Shown in pieces: positions 27,559-37,990 of a DNA stretch of 60,071 nucleotides (position 1 is the first letter of the stretch; every line of letters starts with the position of its first letter). The DNA comes from Paenarthrobacter sp. PH39-S1 (GTDB lineage Bacteria > Actinomycetota > Actinomycetes > Actinomycetales > Micrococcaceae): assembly GCF_030063245.1 (NCBI RefSeq), contig NZ_JASISR010000027.1, positions 1 through 60,071 on the forward strand, given 5' to 3'. The position numbers and the translations under genes were made by a program. The notes under the pieces were generated by a model. That model was not told the DNA's origin. It saw only the letters and a program-made list of their open reading frames with translations, and searched no databases.

Positions 27559-29133
27559 GTGTTCAACTCACTATCTGACCGGTTGACAGCAACCTTCAAG
27601 AACCTGCGCGGCAAGGGCCGTCTGACCGAGGCCGATGTTGACGCCACGGTGCGGGAAATCCGCCGTGCCCTGCTGGACGCCGACGTTGCCGTCCCCGTGG
27701 TGCGCGAATTTACCGGCAAAATCCGCGAACGGGCGCTCGGCGCCGAGGTCAACGCGGCGCTGAACCCGGGTCAGCAGATCGTGAAGATCGTCAACGAGGA
27801 ACTCGTGGCGATCCTAGGCGGGGAGACACGCCGGATCCGGCTGGCGAAGAACCCGCCGACGGTTATTATGCTGGCCGGTCTGCAGGGTGCCGGTAAGACG
27901 ACGCTGGCCGGAAAACTCTCCAAGTGGCTCAAAGGGCAGGGCCATAGTCCCCTCCTGGTGGCCGCGGATCTGCAGCGTCCGAACGCCGTCAGGCAGCTGC
28001 AGGTCAACGGTGAACGCGCCGGCGTTCCGGTTTTCGCCCCGCATCCGGGCGTCAGTTCTGAGTTTGAGGCCGCTACTGGTGACCCGGTCGCCGTCGCCCG
28101 CGCCGGTGTCGCAGAGGCGCGCGCCAAGCTGCACGACGTCGTCATCGTTGACACCGCCGGCCGTCTGGGCGTGGACGCCGAGCTGATGCGCCAGGCCGCC
28201 GACATCCGCGCCGCCATCGTCCCGGACGAGGTGTTGTTCGTGATCGATGCGATGATCGGCCAGGACGCCGTCACCACGGCACATGCGTTCGATGCGGGCG
28301 TCAACTTTACCGGCGTTGTGCTGACAAAGCTCGACGGCGATGCCCGCGGAGGTGCGGCGCTTTCCGTTGCGTCGGTGACCGGCAAGCCCGTGATGTTCGC
28401 CTCCACCGGTGAGGGGCTGGACGACTTCGAGCTCTTCCACCCGGACCGGATGGCCGGGCGCATCCTGGACATGGGTGACGTTCTCACTCTGATCGAACAG
28501 GCCGAGAAGAACTGGGACAAGGACGAAGCGGCCCGGATGGCGCAGAAGTTCGCCGACCAGGAAGACTTCACGCTTGATGATTTCCTGTCCCAGATGCAGC
28601 AGATCCGCAACATGGGTTCGATGAAGAAAATGCTGATGATGATGCCCGGTGCGGCCAGTATGCGCCAGCAGTTGGAGAACTTCGACGAACGCGAAATCGA
28701 CCGGGTCGAGGCAATTGTCCGCTCTATGACCCCGCACGAGCGGGTGGCCCCGAAAATCATCAACGGGTCCCGCCGTGCCCGCATCGCCCGCGGCTCCGGC
28801 GTCCAGGTATCCGAGGTCAACGGGCTGTTGGAGCGCTTCGGCCAGGCCCAGAAGATGATGAAGAAAATGGCGCAAGGCGGCGGCATTCCGGGCATGCCGG
28901 GAATGACCGGTCCGGGCGGCGGAGCCCGCAAGGCAGGCAAGAATGCGCCGAAGAAGAAGGCCCGCTCCGGCAACCCGGCCAAGGCGGCCCAGCAGCTTCG
29001 TGAGGCGGAGGAAAAACGTGCCAACACCTCCAGATCGCTGCCCACCGGCTCCGCATTCGGGCAACAGGGCGCCGAAGGCTTTGACCCTTCGTCGCTGAAT
29101 CTGCCCAAGGGCTTCGATAAGTTCCTGAAGTAG
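27559..29133 (+). CDS. ffh: Signal recognition particle protein Ffh
   Basis: 524 residues. The GTG at 27559 gives the conserved MFNSLSDRLTATFKNLRGKG. NG-domain motifs are G1 GLQGAGKTTLAGKL, ADLQRPNAVRQL, G3 DTAGR, G4 TKLDGDARGGAALS. The methionine-rich M domain has NMGSMKKMLMMMPG, and the RNA-binding region has NGSRRARIARGSGV followed by a Gly/Met-rich tail and FDKFLK end. It binds signal sequences and 4.5S RNA. Upstream in-frame codons to 27493 are unlikely to be translated. The FtsY partner is 5 kb upstream. Confidence 0.95.
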   Translation: MFNSLSDRLTATFKNLRGKGRLTEADVDATVREIRRALLDADVAVPVVREFTGKIRERALGAEVNAALNPGQQIVKIVNEELVAILGGETRRIRLAKNPPTVIMLAGLQGAGKTTLAGKLSKWLKGQGHSPLLVAADLQRPNAVRQLQVNGERAGVPVFAPHPGVSSEFEAATGDPVAVARAGVAEARAKLHDVVIVDTAGRLGVDAELMRQAADIRAAIVPDEVLFVIDAMIGQDAVTTAHAFDAGVNFTGVVLTKLDGDARGGAALSVASVTGKPVMFASTGEGLDDFELFHPDRMAGRILDMGDVLTLIEQAEKNWDKDEAARMAQKFADQEDFTLDDFLSQMQQIRNMGSMKKMLMMMPGAASMRQQLENFDEREIDRVEAIVRSMTPHERVAPKIINGSRRARIARGSGVQVSEVNGLLERFGQAQKMMKKMAQGGGIPGMPGMTGPGGGARKAGKNAPKKKARSGNPAKAAQQLREAEEKRANTSRSLPTGSAFGQQGAEGFDPSSLNLPKGFDKFLK

Positions 29134-29142
29134 ATAGGACTG

Positions 29143-29838
29143 ATGAGCAAAGAACGGATCGTTTTCGTCCACGGCTCCGGCAGCTTCGGCGCCGCCGCGT
29201 GGCCCCGCCAGCACGGCCTTGCCCGCGATTACGATGCGCTCTTCGTCAAACGCCTCGGTTATGACGCGGCCGCCGAGCCGGTTGCGTCGGATTTCCTCGC
29301 GGACCGGGACATTGTGCTGGATTCCCTGGGCGAGGGTGGCCATGTGGTGGCGCATTCCCAAGGCGCCATCGCGGCGATGCTTGCCGCCGTGCAGGCGCCC
29401 GACCTGGTCCGTTCGCTGGTGCTCGTGGAACCGGCCTGCCTGTCGATCACAGCTGAGCTGCCCGCAACCCAGGCCTACCGGACCCGGCTGGAACCGCTGT
29501 TTTCCCGCCGGCTGGAGATGACGGATGAGGAGTTCAGCGGGGAGGCTATCCGGATAGCCCATGCCATGCAGGCCCAGCCGGTGACGGATGAGTCCCGCCG
29601 CCAGGCACGTCGAATGCGGCTGCAGGCCCCGCCGTGGGAAGCTCCGCTGGAGATAGTGCCCGGCGTCCCGACATTGGTGCTGACCGGCGGATGGGAGCCG
29701 CTGTACGAGGAAATCGCGCAATACCTGGCCTCCACCGGCGCCGTGCACCGCATTACCGCCGGCGGCCACCAGCCGCAGGAGACAGACGCCGGCGATCGCC
29801 TGATGCGGGACTTCCTGCGCGCCCACCGCTGCGTCTGA
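29143..29838 (+). CDS. Alpha/beta-hydrolase family protein
   Basis: 231 residues. HGSGSFGAAAWPRQ forms the oxyanion region, VVAHSQGAIAAMLAA is the nucleophile elbow with Ser, and LVLTGGWEPLYEEIA and the terminal GGHQPQ supply acid and His positions. Small single-domain hydrolase without signal peptide. Starts 10 bases after ffh and may be co-transcribed, but no functional link is evident. Substrate unknown. Confidence 0.75.
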   Translation: MSKERIVFVHGSGSFGAAAWPRQHGLARDYDALFVKRLGYDAAAEPVASDFLADRDIVLDSLGEGGHVVAHSQGAIAAMLAAVQAPDLVRSLVLVEPACLSITAELPATQAYRTRLEPLFSRRLEMTDEEFSGEAIRIAHAMQAQPVTDESRRQARRMRLQAPPWEAPLEIVPGVPTLVLTGGWEPLYEEIAQYLASTGAVHRITAGGHQPQETDAGDRLMRDFLRAHRCV

Positions 29839-29872
29839 CTCCCCGCTCCGCCTGATCGTGACGACCATATCC

Positions 29873-29894
29873 GGACGCCGAAATTTCGGCGTCC
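29873..29894 (+). terminator. Perfect palindromic hairpin between convergent hydrolase and thiC
   Basis: GGACGCCGAAATTTCGGCGTCC (11-base arms, no separate loop; the central AT can open) lies 35 bases after the hydrolase stop and 84 bases beyond the thiC stop. Well placed as a bidirectional terminator. Confidence 0.6.
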
Positions 29895-29977
29895 CGGGGC
29901 TAAAGGGGGCAGATTTCAGATCGCGGCGCGGGTCCGGCGGCAAAAGATGCGCGCAGCAGGCTGGGAACGGCGCCGAC

Positions 29978-31906
<1,929 letters not shown>

Positions 31907-31907
31907 T

Positions 31908-31994
31908 CACTTCCTTCGCCGGCATTACCCGGACAGGTTCAACGGTCGCAGACTGCATCAGCCCGATCTCAGCCCCTGCAACAGGGCTCCCGTG
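31908..31994 (-). promoter_or_regulatory. TPP riboswitch (THI element) of thiC
   Basis: Read on the minus strand, the conserved blocks GGGAGCCC, GGGGCTGAGAT and GAACCTGTCCGGGTAATG are in the correct order, followed by GCCGGCGAAGGAAG. The last block contains the AGGA that is the likely thiC ribosome site, so TPP binding probably blocks translation initiation rather than only transcription. Confidence 0.9.
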
Positions 31995-32052
31995 TGGTCG
32001 TAACCGAACATACACGGGGAATACCGTCGGTGGCCAGTCGTAGGCTCAATAC

Positions 32053-32568
32053 ATGCTTGAATTACGTCCGGCCGCCTTGGCCGAATTTTCCCTGCTGCCG
32101 GCCATCGAGGCCGCATCGGATACCCTCCTGACCCAAATTGCCGGCCAGCGCCTGACGCGCCCTATGCCGTCCGGGGCCGGCGCCGCGGAGTTCGCCGCGG
32201 CGTTGCACATCATGGTCGCCGGCAGACCTGCGGTGGCCTTCGTCAGGCTGGAGGAAGTCGATGGCCAGGCCCATCTGGAACAGCTCTCCGTCCAGCCGGA
32301 CTTCGCCCGACACGGGATAGGCCGCGCGCTGATCCACGCCGCGGTCGCTTGGGCCAGGGAGTGTGGGTACCACGCGATGACGCTCACCACCTTCGCCGAC
32401 GTGCCGTTTAATGCGCCGTTTTATGCCAGCTGCGGCTTCGCCGTGGACAGTTCGCCGGGCCCGGAACTTCTCCGGCGCCGCAATCACGAACGCGAGCTCG
32501 GACTGGATGCGCTGGGGGATCGTGTGGTGATGCGGATCAGCCTCGATGGCAAATACCCCCAGGCGTAA
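32053..32568 (+). CDS. GNAT-family N-acetyltransferase
   Basis: 171 residues. Acetyl-CoA motif A is LSVQPDFARHGIGRALIHAA (R/Q-x-x-G-x-G/A type) at about residues 77-96, followed by motif B NAPFYASCGFAVD. Divergent from thiC, so its 5' end lies next to the riboswitch promoter region. Substrate unknown. Confidence 0.85.
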   Translation: MLELRPAALAEFSLLPAIEAASDTLLTQIAGQRLTRPMPSGAGAAEFAAALHIMVAGRPAVAFVRLEEVDGQAHLEQLSVQPDFARHGIGRALIHAAVAWARECGYHAMTLTTFADVPFNAPFYASCGFAVDSSPGPELLRRRNHERELGLDALGDRVVMRISLDGKYPQA

Positions 32569-32690
32569 AGCACCCGCTCATCGTCCGGGACGGTTCCGGC
32601 GTTTCACCGCAGCGTCGGGCTGCCCCGGCAGGTTCACCGGGCGTCGGGCCGGCCCTGGTGCTTCACCGGAAGCCTCGTCATGAACTGACG

Positions 32691-32735
32691 CTTCAACCTG
32701 AAGTTTCGTCGACATGGAATAAATTGAAGCTTCAA
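32691..32735. promoter_or_regulatory. Paired inverted repeats upstream of VOC dioxygenase gene (candidate MarR-type operator)
   Basis: CTTCAACCTGAAG (32691-32703) and the perfect 12-bp palindrome TTGAAGCTTCAA (32724-32735) share the half-site TTCAA. They lie in a locally AT-rich patch 117-161 bases before the VOC gene start, inside a 283-bp gene-free stretch. Glyoxalase/dioxygenase genes of this type are often MarR-controlled, but no marR gene is adjacent. Confidence 0.5.
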
Positions 32736-32851
32736 GTAATTGATCTGGATAAGGGCCACGAACAGCACGTCGGCCACCAGTCGAATCCAACGCATATCAC
32801 CGCAGCGGCCGAGGCTGTCACATCACCCACCGACACCGTCAGGAGCATGAC

Positions 32852-33742
32852 ATGCCCCCAACCACCTCGCCCCAGGACCTGCTCCCGGCCGACCTCGCCA
32901 TGAGCACCGTGCTGCTTAAAGTGGGGGACATGAATGTCATGTCCGCCTACTATCAGCAGGCGCTGGGCCTGGATATCGTCACTGAGGCCGACGGCGGTCT
33001 TTACCTGGGACGGGAAAGTACTGCGCTGGTGCATCTCGCCCCGGCGCCGGGGCTGCAGGTGGGCCGCCGCGGGGAGGCCGGCCTGTTCCACACGGCGCTG
33101 CTGTTCGAGGACCAGTCCTCTCTGGCGGCCACGGTCGCCAGCGCCGCGCAGTTTGAGCCGCACGCCTTCGTCGGCAGCGCCGACCATCTGGTCAGCGAGG
33201 CGTTTTACTTCACCGATCCGGAGGGCAACGGCATCGAGTTGTACTACGACAGGCCGCGGACGCAATGGCAGTGGGAGGACGGGCAGGTGGCCATGGACTC
33301 GCTGGCCCTGTCCCCGCAGCAGTACCTCGACGAGCACCTCACCGAAGCGGTTCTGGCCGGTCAGCGGCAGCAGCATGCCGCCGTCGGCCACGTCCACCTG
33401 CAGGTCGGTGACGTGCAGAGCGCGCACGACTTCTACGTGGACACGCTGGGTTTCGAGAAGACGGCCGGCTGGCACGGTCAGGCCCTGTTTGTCTCCGCCG
33501 GCGGCTATCATCACCACATGGCCATGAATGTCTGGAACAGCCGGGGTGCCGGGCCGCGCAAGGACACGCTCGGACTCGGTGAGGTGCTGATTGCGCTGCG
33601 CAGGAAGGACGACGTCGGCGCTCTTGCCGAGCGGCTGGCCCACCATGGAGTCGCCGCGGCCAACACCGGCGCCGAACTGGTCTTCGCGGATCCGTGGAAC
33701 AATCGGATCCGCGTTACTGTGGACACTGAGGCAGGCGCCTGA
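32852..33742 (+). CDS. VOC-family protein, catechol-2,3-dioxygenase-like
   Basis: 296 residues with two vicinal-oxygen-chelate halves (about 17-140 and 175-290). In the first, VLLKVGDMNVMSAYYQQALG and YFTDPEGNGIELYYDRP are seen. In the second, GHVHLQVGDVQSAHDFYVDT and HHHMAMNVW carry likely metal-binding His and Glu/Asp. This layout matches CatE/MhqO-type ring-cleavage dioxygenases, but a detoxification role for quinones is equally possible. Likely under its own promoter with palindromic operators upstream. Confidence 0.75.
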   Translation: MPPTTSPQDLLPADLAMSTVLLKVGDMNVMSAYYQQALGLDIVTEADGGLYLGRESTALVHLAPAPGLQVGRRGEAGLFHTALLFEDQSSLAATVASAAQFEPHAFVGSADHLVSEAFYFTDPEGNGIELYYDRPRTQWQWEDGQVAMDSLALSPQQYLDEHLTEAVLAGQRQQHAAVGHVHLQVGDVQSAHDFYVDTLGFEKTAGWHGQALFVSAGGYHHHMAMNVWNSRGAGPRKDTLGLGEVLIALRRKDDVGALAERLAHHGVAAANTGAELVFADPWNNRIRVTVDTEAGA

Positions 33743-33788
33743 GTACGGCACGGCGGCTGCAAGACCATCGACGTTGGAGGCCGCAGCC

Positions 33789-34226
33789 TTGTCCACACTT
33801 TCGGAATTCTTCATAGCTGACCACCGCAGTGCCGTGGCCCACGCGCATGCCCTGGACGCGGGCAAGACCCCGCCAACGCAGCTGTCCCGGCTGGAAGTGC
33901 CGGACCTGACGGACCTGGATGTGGAGATCCTAGCCGAACTGGCCGTCAAAGCCGTCCATGCGACGGGGACCGACTGCGAGCTGGGACTGGTGGACATTGA
34001 ACTGGACACGCTTTTCGTCGTGCCGGAAGCAGTGGCGGTGGTCTTTGCGGAACTGAAGGATCTGGAAGACCAGGACGATGTGACTGCGCTGGCCGCCGCC
34101 TGGGCGCAGACCGAGGAAATGTCGACGACGGCCGACGTCACCGAGCCGGTGGTGCGTGCGCTGTCCGAGCTGGCATCCGGGGCTGACGAGGACGCGATGA
34201 TCAGCCTGTACTTCTGGTCCGAATAA
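33789..34226 (+). CDS. Acidic protein of unknown function
   Basis: 145 residues from TTG 33789, chosen because GGAGG sits 8 bases upstream. Strongly acidic and alpha-helical (DLTDLDVEILAELAVKAVHA, FAELKDLEDQDDVTALAAAW), ending SLYFWSE. Resembles small DUF1877-like soluble proteins in general make-up, but I do not assign a family. Follows the VOC gene by 46 bases and may be co-transcribed. Confidence 0.6.
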   Translation: MSTLSEFFIADHRSAVAHAHALDAGKTPPTQLSRLEVPDLTDLDVEILAELAVKAVHATGTDCELGLVDIELDTLFVVPEAVAVVFAELKDLEDQDDVTALAAAWAQTEEMSTTADVTEPVVRALSELASGADEDAMISLYFWSE

Positions 34227-34277
34227 CCAGCGCCCGGCGGGCCGGCCGCGCTGTCGTCCCGGGTCGGATTGATCTGG

Positions 34278-34283
34278 CATAAT
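34278..34283 (+). promoter_or_regulatory. Candidate -10 element of the rpsP promoter
   Basis: CATAAT preceded by TGG, 132 bases before the rpsP start, gives a leader of about 125 bases. The leader contains a small hairpin (GCCGATC...GATCGGC, about 34321-34354). No good -35 was seen. Confidence 0.4.
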
Positions 34284-34414
34284 GGGAAGGTACTCGATCC
34301 GCGCGGCCCCTCTCTCCGTGTGCCGATCCTGTCCTTAGAACCCTAACGATCGGCCCGCCCCACGGGAGCGTGACATAGGGTTTGCCCTCTTCAGAACCAG
34401 GAGTGACCACAAAA

Positions 34415-34822
34415 GTGGCCGTAAAGATTCGCCTTAAGCGCTTTGGTAAAATGCGCGCACCGTATTACCGCATCGTTGTTATGGACGCGCGCGCCAAGCG
34501 CGACGGCCGTGCGATCGAAGAAATCGGCAAGTACCACCCGACCGAGGACCCCTCGTACATCGAGGTAGTTTCCGAGCGCGCCCAGTACTGGCTTGGGGTT
34601 GGCGCCCAGCCGTCCGAGCAGGTCGCCGCGATCCTGAAGATCACCGGTGACTGGCAGAAGTTCAAGAACCTGCCCGGCCAGGAAGGCACCTTGCGTGTCA
34701 AGGCCGACAAGGTTCCCTTCGTAGCTCCCGAGAAGTCCTCGGTCATCGTCAAGGAGGCCATCACCACGAAGGCCAAGAAGGACGACGCTCCGGAAGCAGC
34801 TGCAGAGACGACTGAGGCGTAG
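34415..34822 (+). CDS. rpsP: 30S ribosomal protein S16
   Basis: 135 residues. GTG 34415 yields [20 protein letters not shown], the S16 hallmark, then [25 protein letters not shown] lies 11 bases upstream. It carries a long C-terminal extension rich in Lys, Ala and Glu (from about residue 85), as usual in actinobacteria. First gene of rpsP-khpA; a terminator separates these two from rimM. Confidence 0.95.
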   Translation: MAVKIRLKRFGKMRAPYYRIVVMDARAKRDGRAIEEIGKYHPTEDPSYIEVVSERAQYWLGVGAQPSEQVAAILKITGDWQKFKNLPGQEGTLRVKADKVPFVAPEKSSVIVKEAITTKAKKDDAPEAAAETTEA

Positions 34823-34827
34823 TCAGG

Positions 34828-35070
34828 ATGCTTTCCGAAGCGCTCGAGCACTTGGTCCGGGGGATCGTTGACAGTCCAGATGATGTCAAGGTCAGCGTCA
34901 AGAACAACCGCCGCGGGGAATCCCTCGAGGTGCGCGTTCACCAGGACGACCTGGGCCGGGTGATCGGACGTCAGGGCCGGACGGCGCGCGCACTGCGCAC
35001 CGTTATTGCCGCACTGGCCAACGGCGAACCGGTGCGCGTCGACGTCGTCGACACCGACCGCCGCCGCTGA
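34828..35070 (+). CDS. khpA: KH-domain RNA-binding protein KhpA
   Basis: 80 residues: a single type II KH domain with the GxxG loop in LGRVIGRQGRTARALRTVIA. KhpA works with KhpB/EloR in RNA binding and cell elongation in firmicutes; the role in actinobacteria is less clear. Starts 5 bases after rpsP. Confidence 0.9.
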   Translation: MLSEALEHLVRGIVDSPDDVKVSVKNNRRGESLEVRVHQDDLGRVIGRQGRTARALRTVIAALANGEPVRVDVVDTDRRR

Positions 35071-35125
35071 CTCACTGCAGCGCAGCAGCACGGTTTTTTC
35101 TGAACGCAACAGTCAAGGATTTTTT

Positions 35126-35164
35126 GGCCCCGGCACCGTAATGGTGCCGGGGCCAGTCTTTTTT
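35126..35164 (+). terminator. Intrinsic terminator between khpA and rimM
   Basis: A perfect 12-bp stem (GGCCCCGGCACC/GGTGCCGGGGCC at 35126-35137 and 35143-35154) with a GTAAT loop is followed by AGTCTTTTTT. It is the only hairpin plus T-tract terminator recognised in the window. It splits rpsP-khpA from rimM-trmD, so rimM needs its own promoter or partial read-through. Confidence 0.85.
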
Positions 35165-35238
35165 CACCGGCCGGGCTCGGCCGCCATCAGCGGATCGCGT
35201 GGATATTCGCGCCCCGGAAACAGCAAAGAGGAGTTCTT

Positions 35239-35856
35239 ATGCAGGTTCAGGTTGCCCGGATCGGCAAGCCGCATGGCATCAAGGGTGAGGTCACCGTTCA
35301 GGTGCTCACGGATGCTCCGGAGAACCGATTCGTTCCCGGGGTTGAGCTGACGGTGGAGCCGGCCACGCTGGGTCCGCTGACAGTGGTCAGCGCCCGCTGG
35401 AACAAGGACATTCTACTGCTCGCCTTCGACGGAGTGACGACCCGTAATCGTGCGGAGGAACTGCGCGGGGGCAAACTATTCGTGGAGTCCGACGAGGTGG
35501 ACGACGACGACGACGATGACGCATGGTATGAGCACGAGCTGGTCGGCCTGGAAGTTCGTGTCGGGTCCGAGGTGGTGGGGAAGGTCAGCGGACTGAACAC
35601 CATGCCGGTGCAGGACCTGCTGATCGTTACCACCGCAGCGGGCGAGGAGATTCTGGTGCCGTTCGTGGCGGAGATCGTGCCCGAGGTCAACATTGCCGAC
35701 GGCTATCTGCTGCTGACTCCTCCGGAAGGGCTGTTCACGGTGAATGCTGAGCCTGGGGAAGAAGCGGCCGTGACGGATACGCGCAAAACTGCGGATGCGA
35801 CCGGGGAAAATGGACCTGCCGGGGAAGATGGCGCTGCCGGGAAAGACGCCGGATAG
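35239..35856 (+). CDS. rimM: 16S rRNA processing protein RimM
   Basis: 205 residues. QVQVARIGKPHGIKGEVTVQ and the N-terminal beta-barrel are followed by an acidic run (DEVDDDDDDDAWYEHELVGL) and a PRC-barrel domain (QDLLIVTTAAGEEILVPFVA, IVPEVNIADGYLLLTPPEGL). It binds S19 during 30S maturation. The last ~35 residues (GENGPAGEDGAAGKDAG) are low-complexity and not part of the fold. AGAGGAG ribosome site upstream. trmD follows with no gap. Confidence 0.93.
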   Translation: MQVQVARIGKPHGIKGEVTVQVLTDAPENRFVPGVELTVEPATLGPLTVVSARWNKDILLLAFDGVTTRNRAEELRGGKLFVESDEVDDDDDDDAWYEHELVGLEVRVGSEVVGKVSGLNTMPVQDLLIVTTAAGEEILVPFVAEIVPEVNIADGYLLLTPPEGLFTVNAEPGEEAAVTDTRKTADATGENGPAGEDGAAGKDAG

Positions 35857-36828
35857 ATGCGCGTCGATGTCATCAGTATCTTCCCTGAGTATCTGGCCCC
35901 GCTGGAGCTGAGCCTCATCGGGAAGGCCCGCCAGGACGGCATCCTGGATCTGCGCGTGCACAACCTGCGGGATTTCACCACGGACCGGCACCGTACCGTC
36001 GATGACACCCCGTACGGCGGCGGCGCCGGCATGGTCATGAAACCGGAGCCGTGGGCCCTGGCCCTCGAATCAGTGGCCGGGTCCCTTCCGCCGGTGGCCG
36101 ACCATCTGAGCCCCGACGATCACGGGGCGGCCGGGTCCCTTCCGCCGGTGGCCGACCATCTGAGCCCCGACGATCACGGGGCGGCCGGGTCCCTTCCGCC
36201 GGTGGCCGACCATCTGAGCCCCGATGAACTTGGGGAGAGTGCCGCGCCGCGGTCCCCGGCGAAGCCGACCCTGATTGTGCCGTCCCCTGCAGGCGAGGTT
36301 TTTGATCAGGCATTGGCGTACCGGCTGGCCGAGAAAGAGCACCTCGTTTTCGCCTGCGGGCGCTACGAAGGCATCGACGAGCGCGTGCTGGAATGGGCGG
36401 CCGGCCCGTACGCGGTCCGGCCCGTCAGTCTCGGTGACTACGTCCTCAACGGCGGGGAGGTTGCCGTGCTGGCCATGGTGGAGGCCATCGGGCGTCTGCT
36501 GCCGGGGGTAATCGGCAATCCCGAATCGCTCGTGGAAGAATCCCACGCAGACGGACTGCTGGAATACCCGGTGTACACCAAGCCTTCCTCTTGGCGTGGG
36601 CGCGACATCCCGGACGTTCTGCTCAGCGGCAACCACGGCAGGATCGCCTCGTTCCGCCGGGACGAGCAACTGCGCCGCACCGTGGCACGCCGGCCGGACC
36701 TGATCGCCGCCCTTGACCCGGCATGCCTGAGCAAAGCGGAACGCGCCACGCTGTCGGATCTGGGTTACGTCGTCGTCGGCGGCCGTCTCAGCCCAGCCGC
36801 GTGCACTCAGACCGTTGGCGGACCGTGA
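35857..36828 (+). CDS. trmD: tRNA (guanine-37-N1)-methyltransferase TrmD with internal repeat insertion
   Basis: 323 residues against about 250-270 usually. The SPOUT-fold signatures [70 protein letters not shown] and [12 protein letters not shown] (with AdoMet trefoil-knot residues) are intact. Between the KPEPW strand and [11 protein letters not shown] is an insertion (residues about 73-130) composed of 18-residue repeats. It methylates G37 of tRNAs reading CNN/UGG codons and is usually essential, so the insertion is probably tolerated. Begins immediately after the rimM stop. Confidence 0.93.
   Translation: MRVDVISIFPEYLAPLELSLIGKARQDGILDLRVHNLRDFTTDRHRTVDDTPYGGGAGMVMKPEPWALALESVAGSLPPVADHLSPDDHGAAGSLPPVADHLSPDDHGAAGSLPPVADHLSPDELGESAAPRSPAKPTLIVPSPAGEVFDQALAYRLAEKEHLVFACGRYEGIDERVLEWAAGPYAVRPVSLGDYVLNGGEVAVLAMVEAIGRLLPGVIGNPESLVEESHADGLLEYPVYTKPSSWRGRDIPDVLLSGNHGRIASFRRDEQLRRTVARRPDLIAALDPACLSKAERATLSDLGYVVVGGRLSPAACTQTVGGP
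36075..36224 (+). repeat. Perfect 54-bp tandem repeat in trmD (2.8 copies)
   Basis: Copies at 36075-36128 and 36129-36182 are identical, and 36183-36224 repeats the first 42 bases before diverging. Each encodes [18 protein letters not shown] in frame. Identity at the DNA level points to recent expansion. Confidence 0.97.
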
Positions 36829-36901
36829 CAGAACCTCCCACCCGTGAGATTCTCTAGATAGGTCCGCGTTGACGGACACCCAGCCCAGGGAGGAAGCGGC
36901 C

Positions 36902-37369
36902 ATGCCAGAAGAGTCAGGTATCCGCCAGGACTTGCTGGACCGCATCGAAGGGAAGCGGGACGGCGTTAACGCCTATCTGCACCGGGTTCGGCCCCGCCGC
37001 AACCGGCTGACCAACATCAGCATTATCGGCAGTGCTCTTGCCGCGGTCCTTACTGCCGGGCCCGCCCTGGGCGGCGCTCCCTTTTCCTCCGGCGTCCAGC
37101 ACATCCTATCGCTCCAGGACGACTCGACGGTCTGGCGGGTGCTCTGTCTGGCGGCGCTGGTAACGTCGGTTTCGGCCACCATCGCCACCAACCTGTCCAA
37201 ATCCCAGGATATCTCCGCCGAAGTTATTGCGGCGGAGGCCTGCAACGCGGAGCTTGAGGGGCTGCGGACCTCGCTGGAGTTCGGCATGCTGCCCATCAGG
37301 GAGGCCGTCAAGCTGTACCAGCAGTATGTGGCGAAGGTGCCGTTTGTCGAGGACACTCCCGCCCGTTAG
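36902..37369 (+). CDS. Two-helix membrane protein of unknown function
   Basis: 155 residues. Start MPEESG at 36902 has GGAGG 8 bases upstream. A charged N-terminal helix (IRQDLLDRIEGKRDGVNAYL) precedes two hydrophobic segments (ISIIGSALAAVLTAGPALGG and VLCLAALVTSVSATIATNL). A soluble helical C-terminus (EACNAELEGLRTSLEFGML) follows. The layout resembles SLATT-type 2TM proteins, but no motif proves it. It stands between trmD and rplS. Confidence 0.65.
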   Translation: MPEESGIRQDLLDRIEGKRDGVNAYLHRVRPRRNRLTNISIIGSALAAVLTAGPALGGAPFSSGVQHILSLQDDSTVWRVLCLAALVTSVSATIATNLSKSQDISAEVIAAEACNAELEGLRTSLEFGMLPIREAVKLYQQYVAKVPFVEDTPAR

Positions 37370-37416
37370 CCCGCCGGTGCCGGACCGGTGATTAACCCCG
37401 ACGGGGGGCCATGTGG

Positions 37417-37422
37417 CAGAAT
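37417..37422 (+). promoter_or_regulatory. Candidate -10 element of rplS, with long leader
   Basis: CAGAAT preceded by TGTGG resembles the rpsP -10 context. It implies a leader near 190 bases. TGTGGCAG...CTGCCACA (37413-37420 with 37449-37456) can pair and overlaps this element. Confidence 0.35.
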
Positions 37423-37618
37423 AGAACATTGTGTCCACTGGGTCCGCACCTGCCACAGGGGGAGCGTGACCACCGCAGCGGCACACCGGCCTTCCCCCAG
37501 CGGAACCGCCGGTCAAAACCAAACTTTCGGCGGAAACCTCCGCGGGCCTTTCGGGCTCCGGGCGTGGCTGCCGTGACACAAAAGCGAATGACCCGTGGCG
37601 TTCGCCAGGAGTGACACT

Positions 37619-37978
37619 ATGCACATCCTCGATTCAGTCGATGCAGCCAGCCTGCGTACGGACGTCCCCGACTTCCGCGCCGGTGACACCCTCAAGGTTC
37701 ATGTCAACATCATTGAAGGCAACCGCTCCCGCGTCCAGGTGTTCCAGGGCTTCGTGCTCGGGCGCCATGGCGACGGTCTGCGTGAAACCTTCTCGGTCCG
37801 CAAGGTCTCGTTTGGAGTCGGCGTAGAGCGTAAGTTCCCGGTGCATTCCCCGATCATTGAAAAGATCGAGGTTGTTTCCAAGGGTGACGTGCGCCGTGCC
37901 AAGCTGTACTACATGCGTAACCTGCGCGGCAAGGCTGCCAAGATCAAGGAAAAGCGCGATATCGTTCCCGCCAAGTAA
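37619..37978 (+). CDS. rplS: 50S ribosomal protein L19
   Basis: 119 residues. ATG 37619 with AGGAG 7 bases upstream. Typical L19 sequence: [59 protein letters not shown], and [20 protein letters not shown] at the end. Followed after 12 bases by the first lepB. Confidence 0.95.
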   Translation: MHILDSVDAASLRTDVPDFRAGDTLKVHVNIIEGNRSRVQVFQGFVLGRHGDGLRETFSVRKVSFGVGVERKFPVHSPIIEKIEVVSKGDVRRAKLYYMRNLRGKAAKIKEKRDIVPAK

Positions 37979-37990
37979 GGGATCCGCACT

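Noticed and set aside
34382-34414. Upstream extension of rpsP to 34382
   Set aside because: The conserved S16 N-terminus begins at GTG 34415, and the ribosome site AGGAG lies inside the extension.
36075-36224. CRISPR-like direct repeats
   Set aside because: The units are contiguous with no spacers, lie in frame inside trmD and have a 54-bp period equal to 18 codons.
37388-37576. Small frame in the rplS leader as a leader peptide
   Set aside because: No ribosome site or coding bias, and no family resemblance; more likely untranslated leader.
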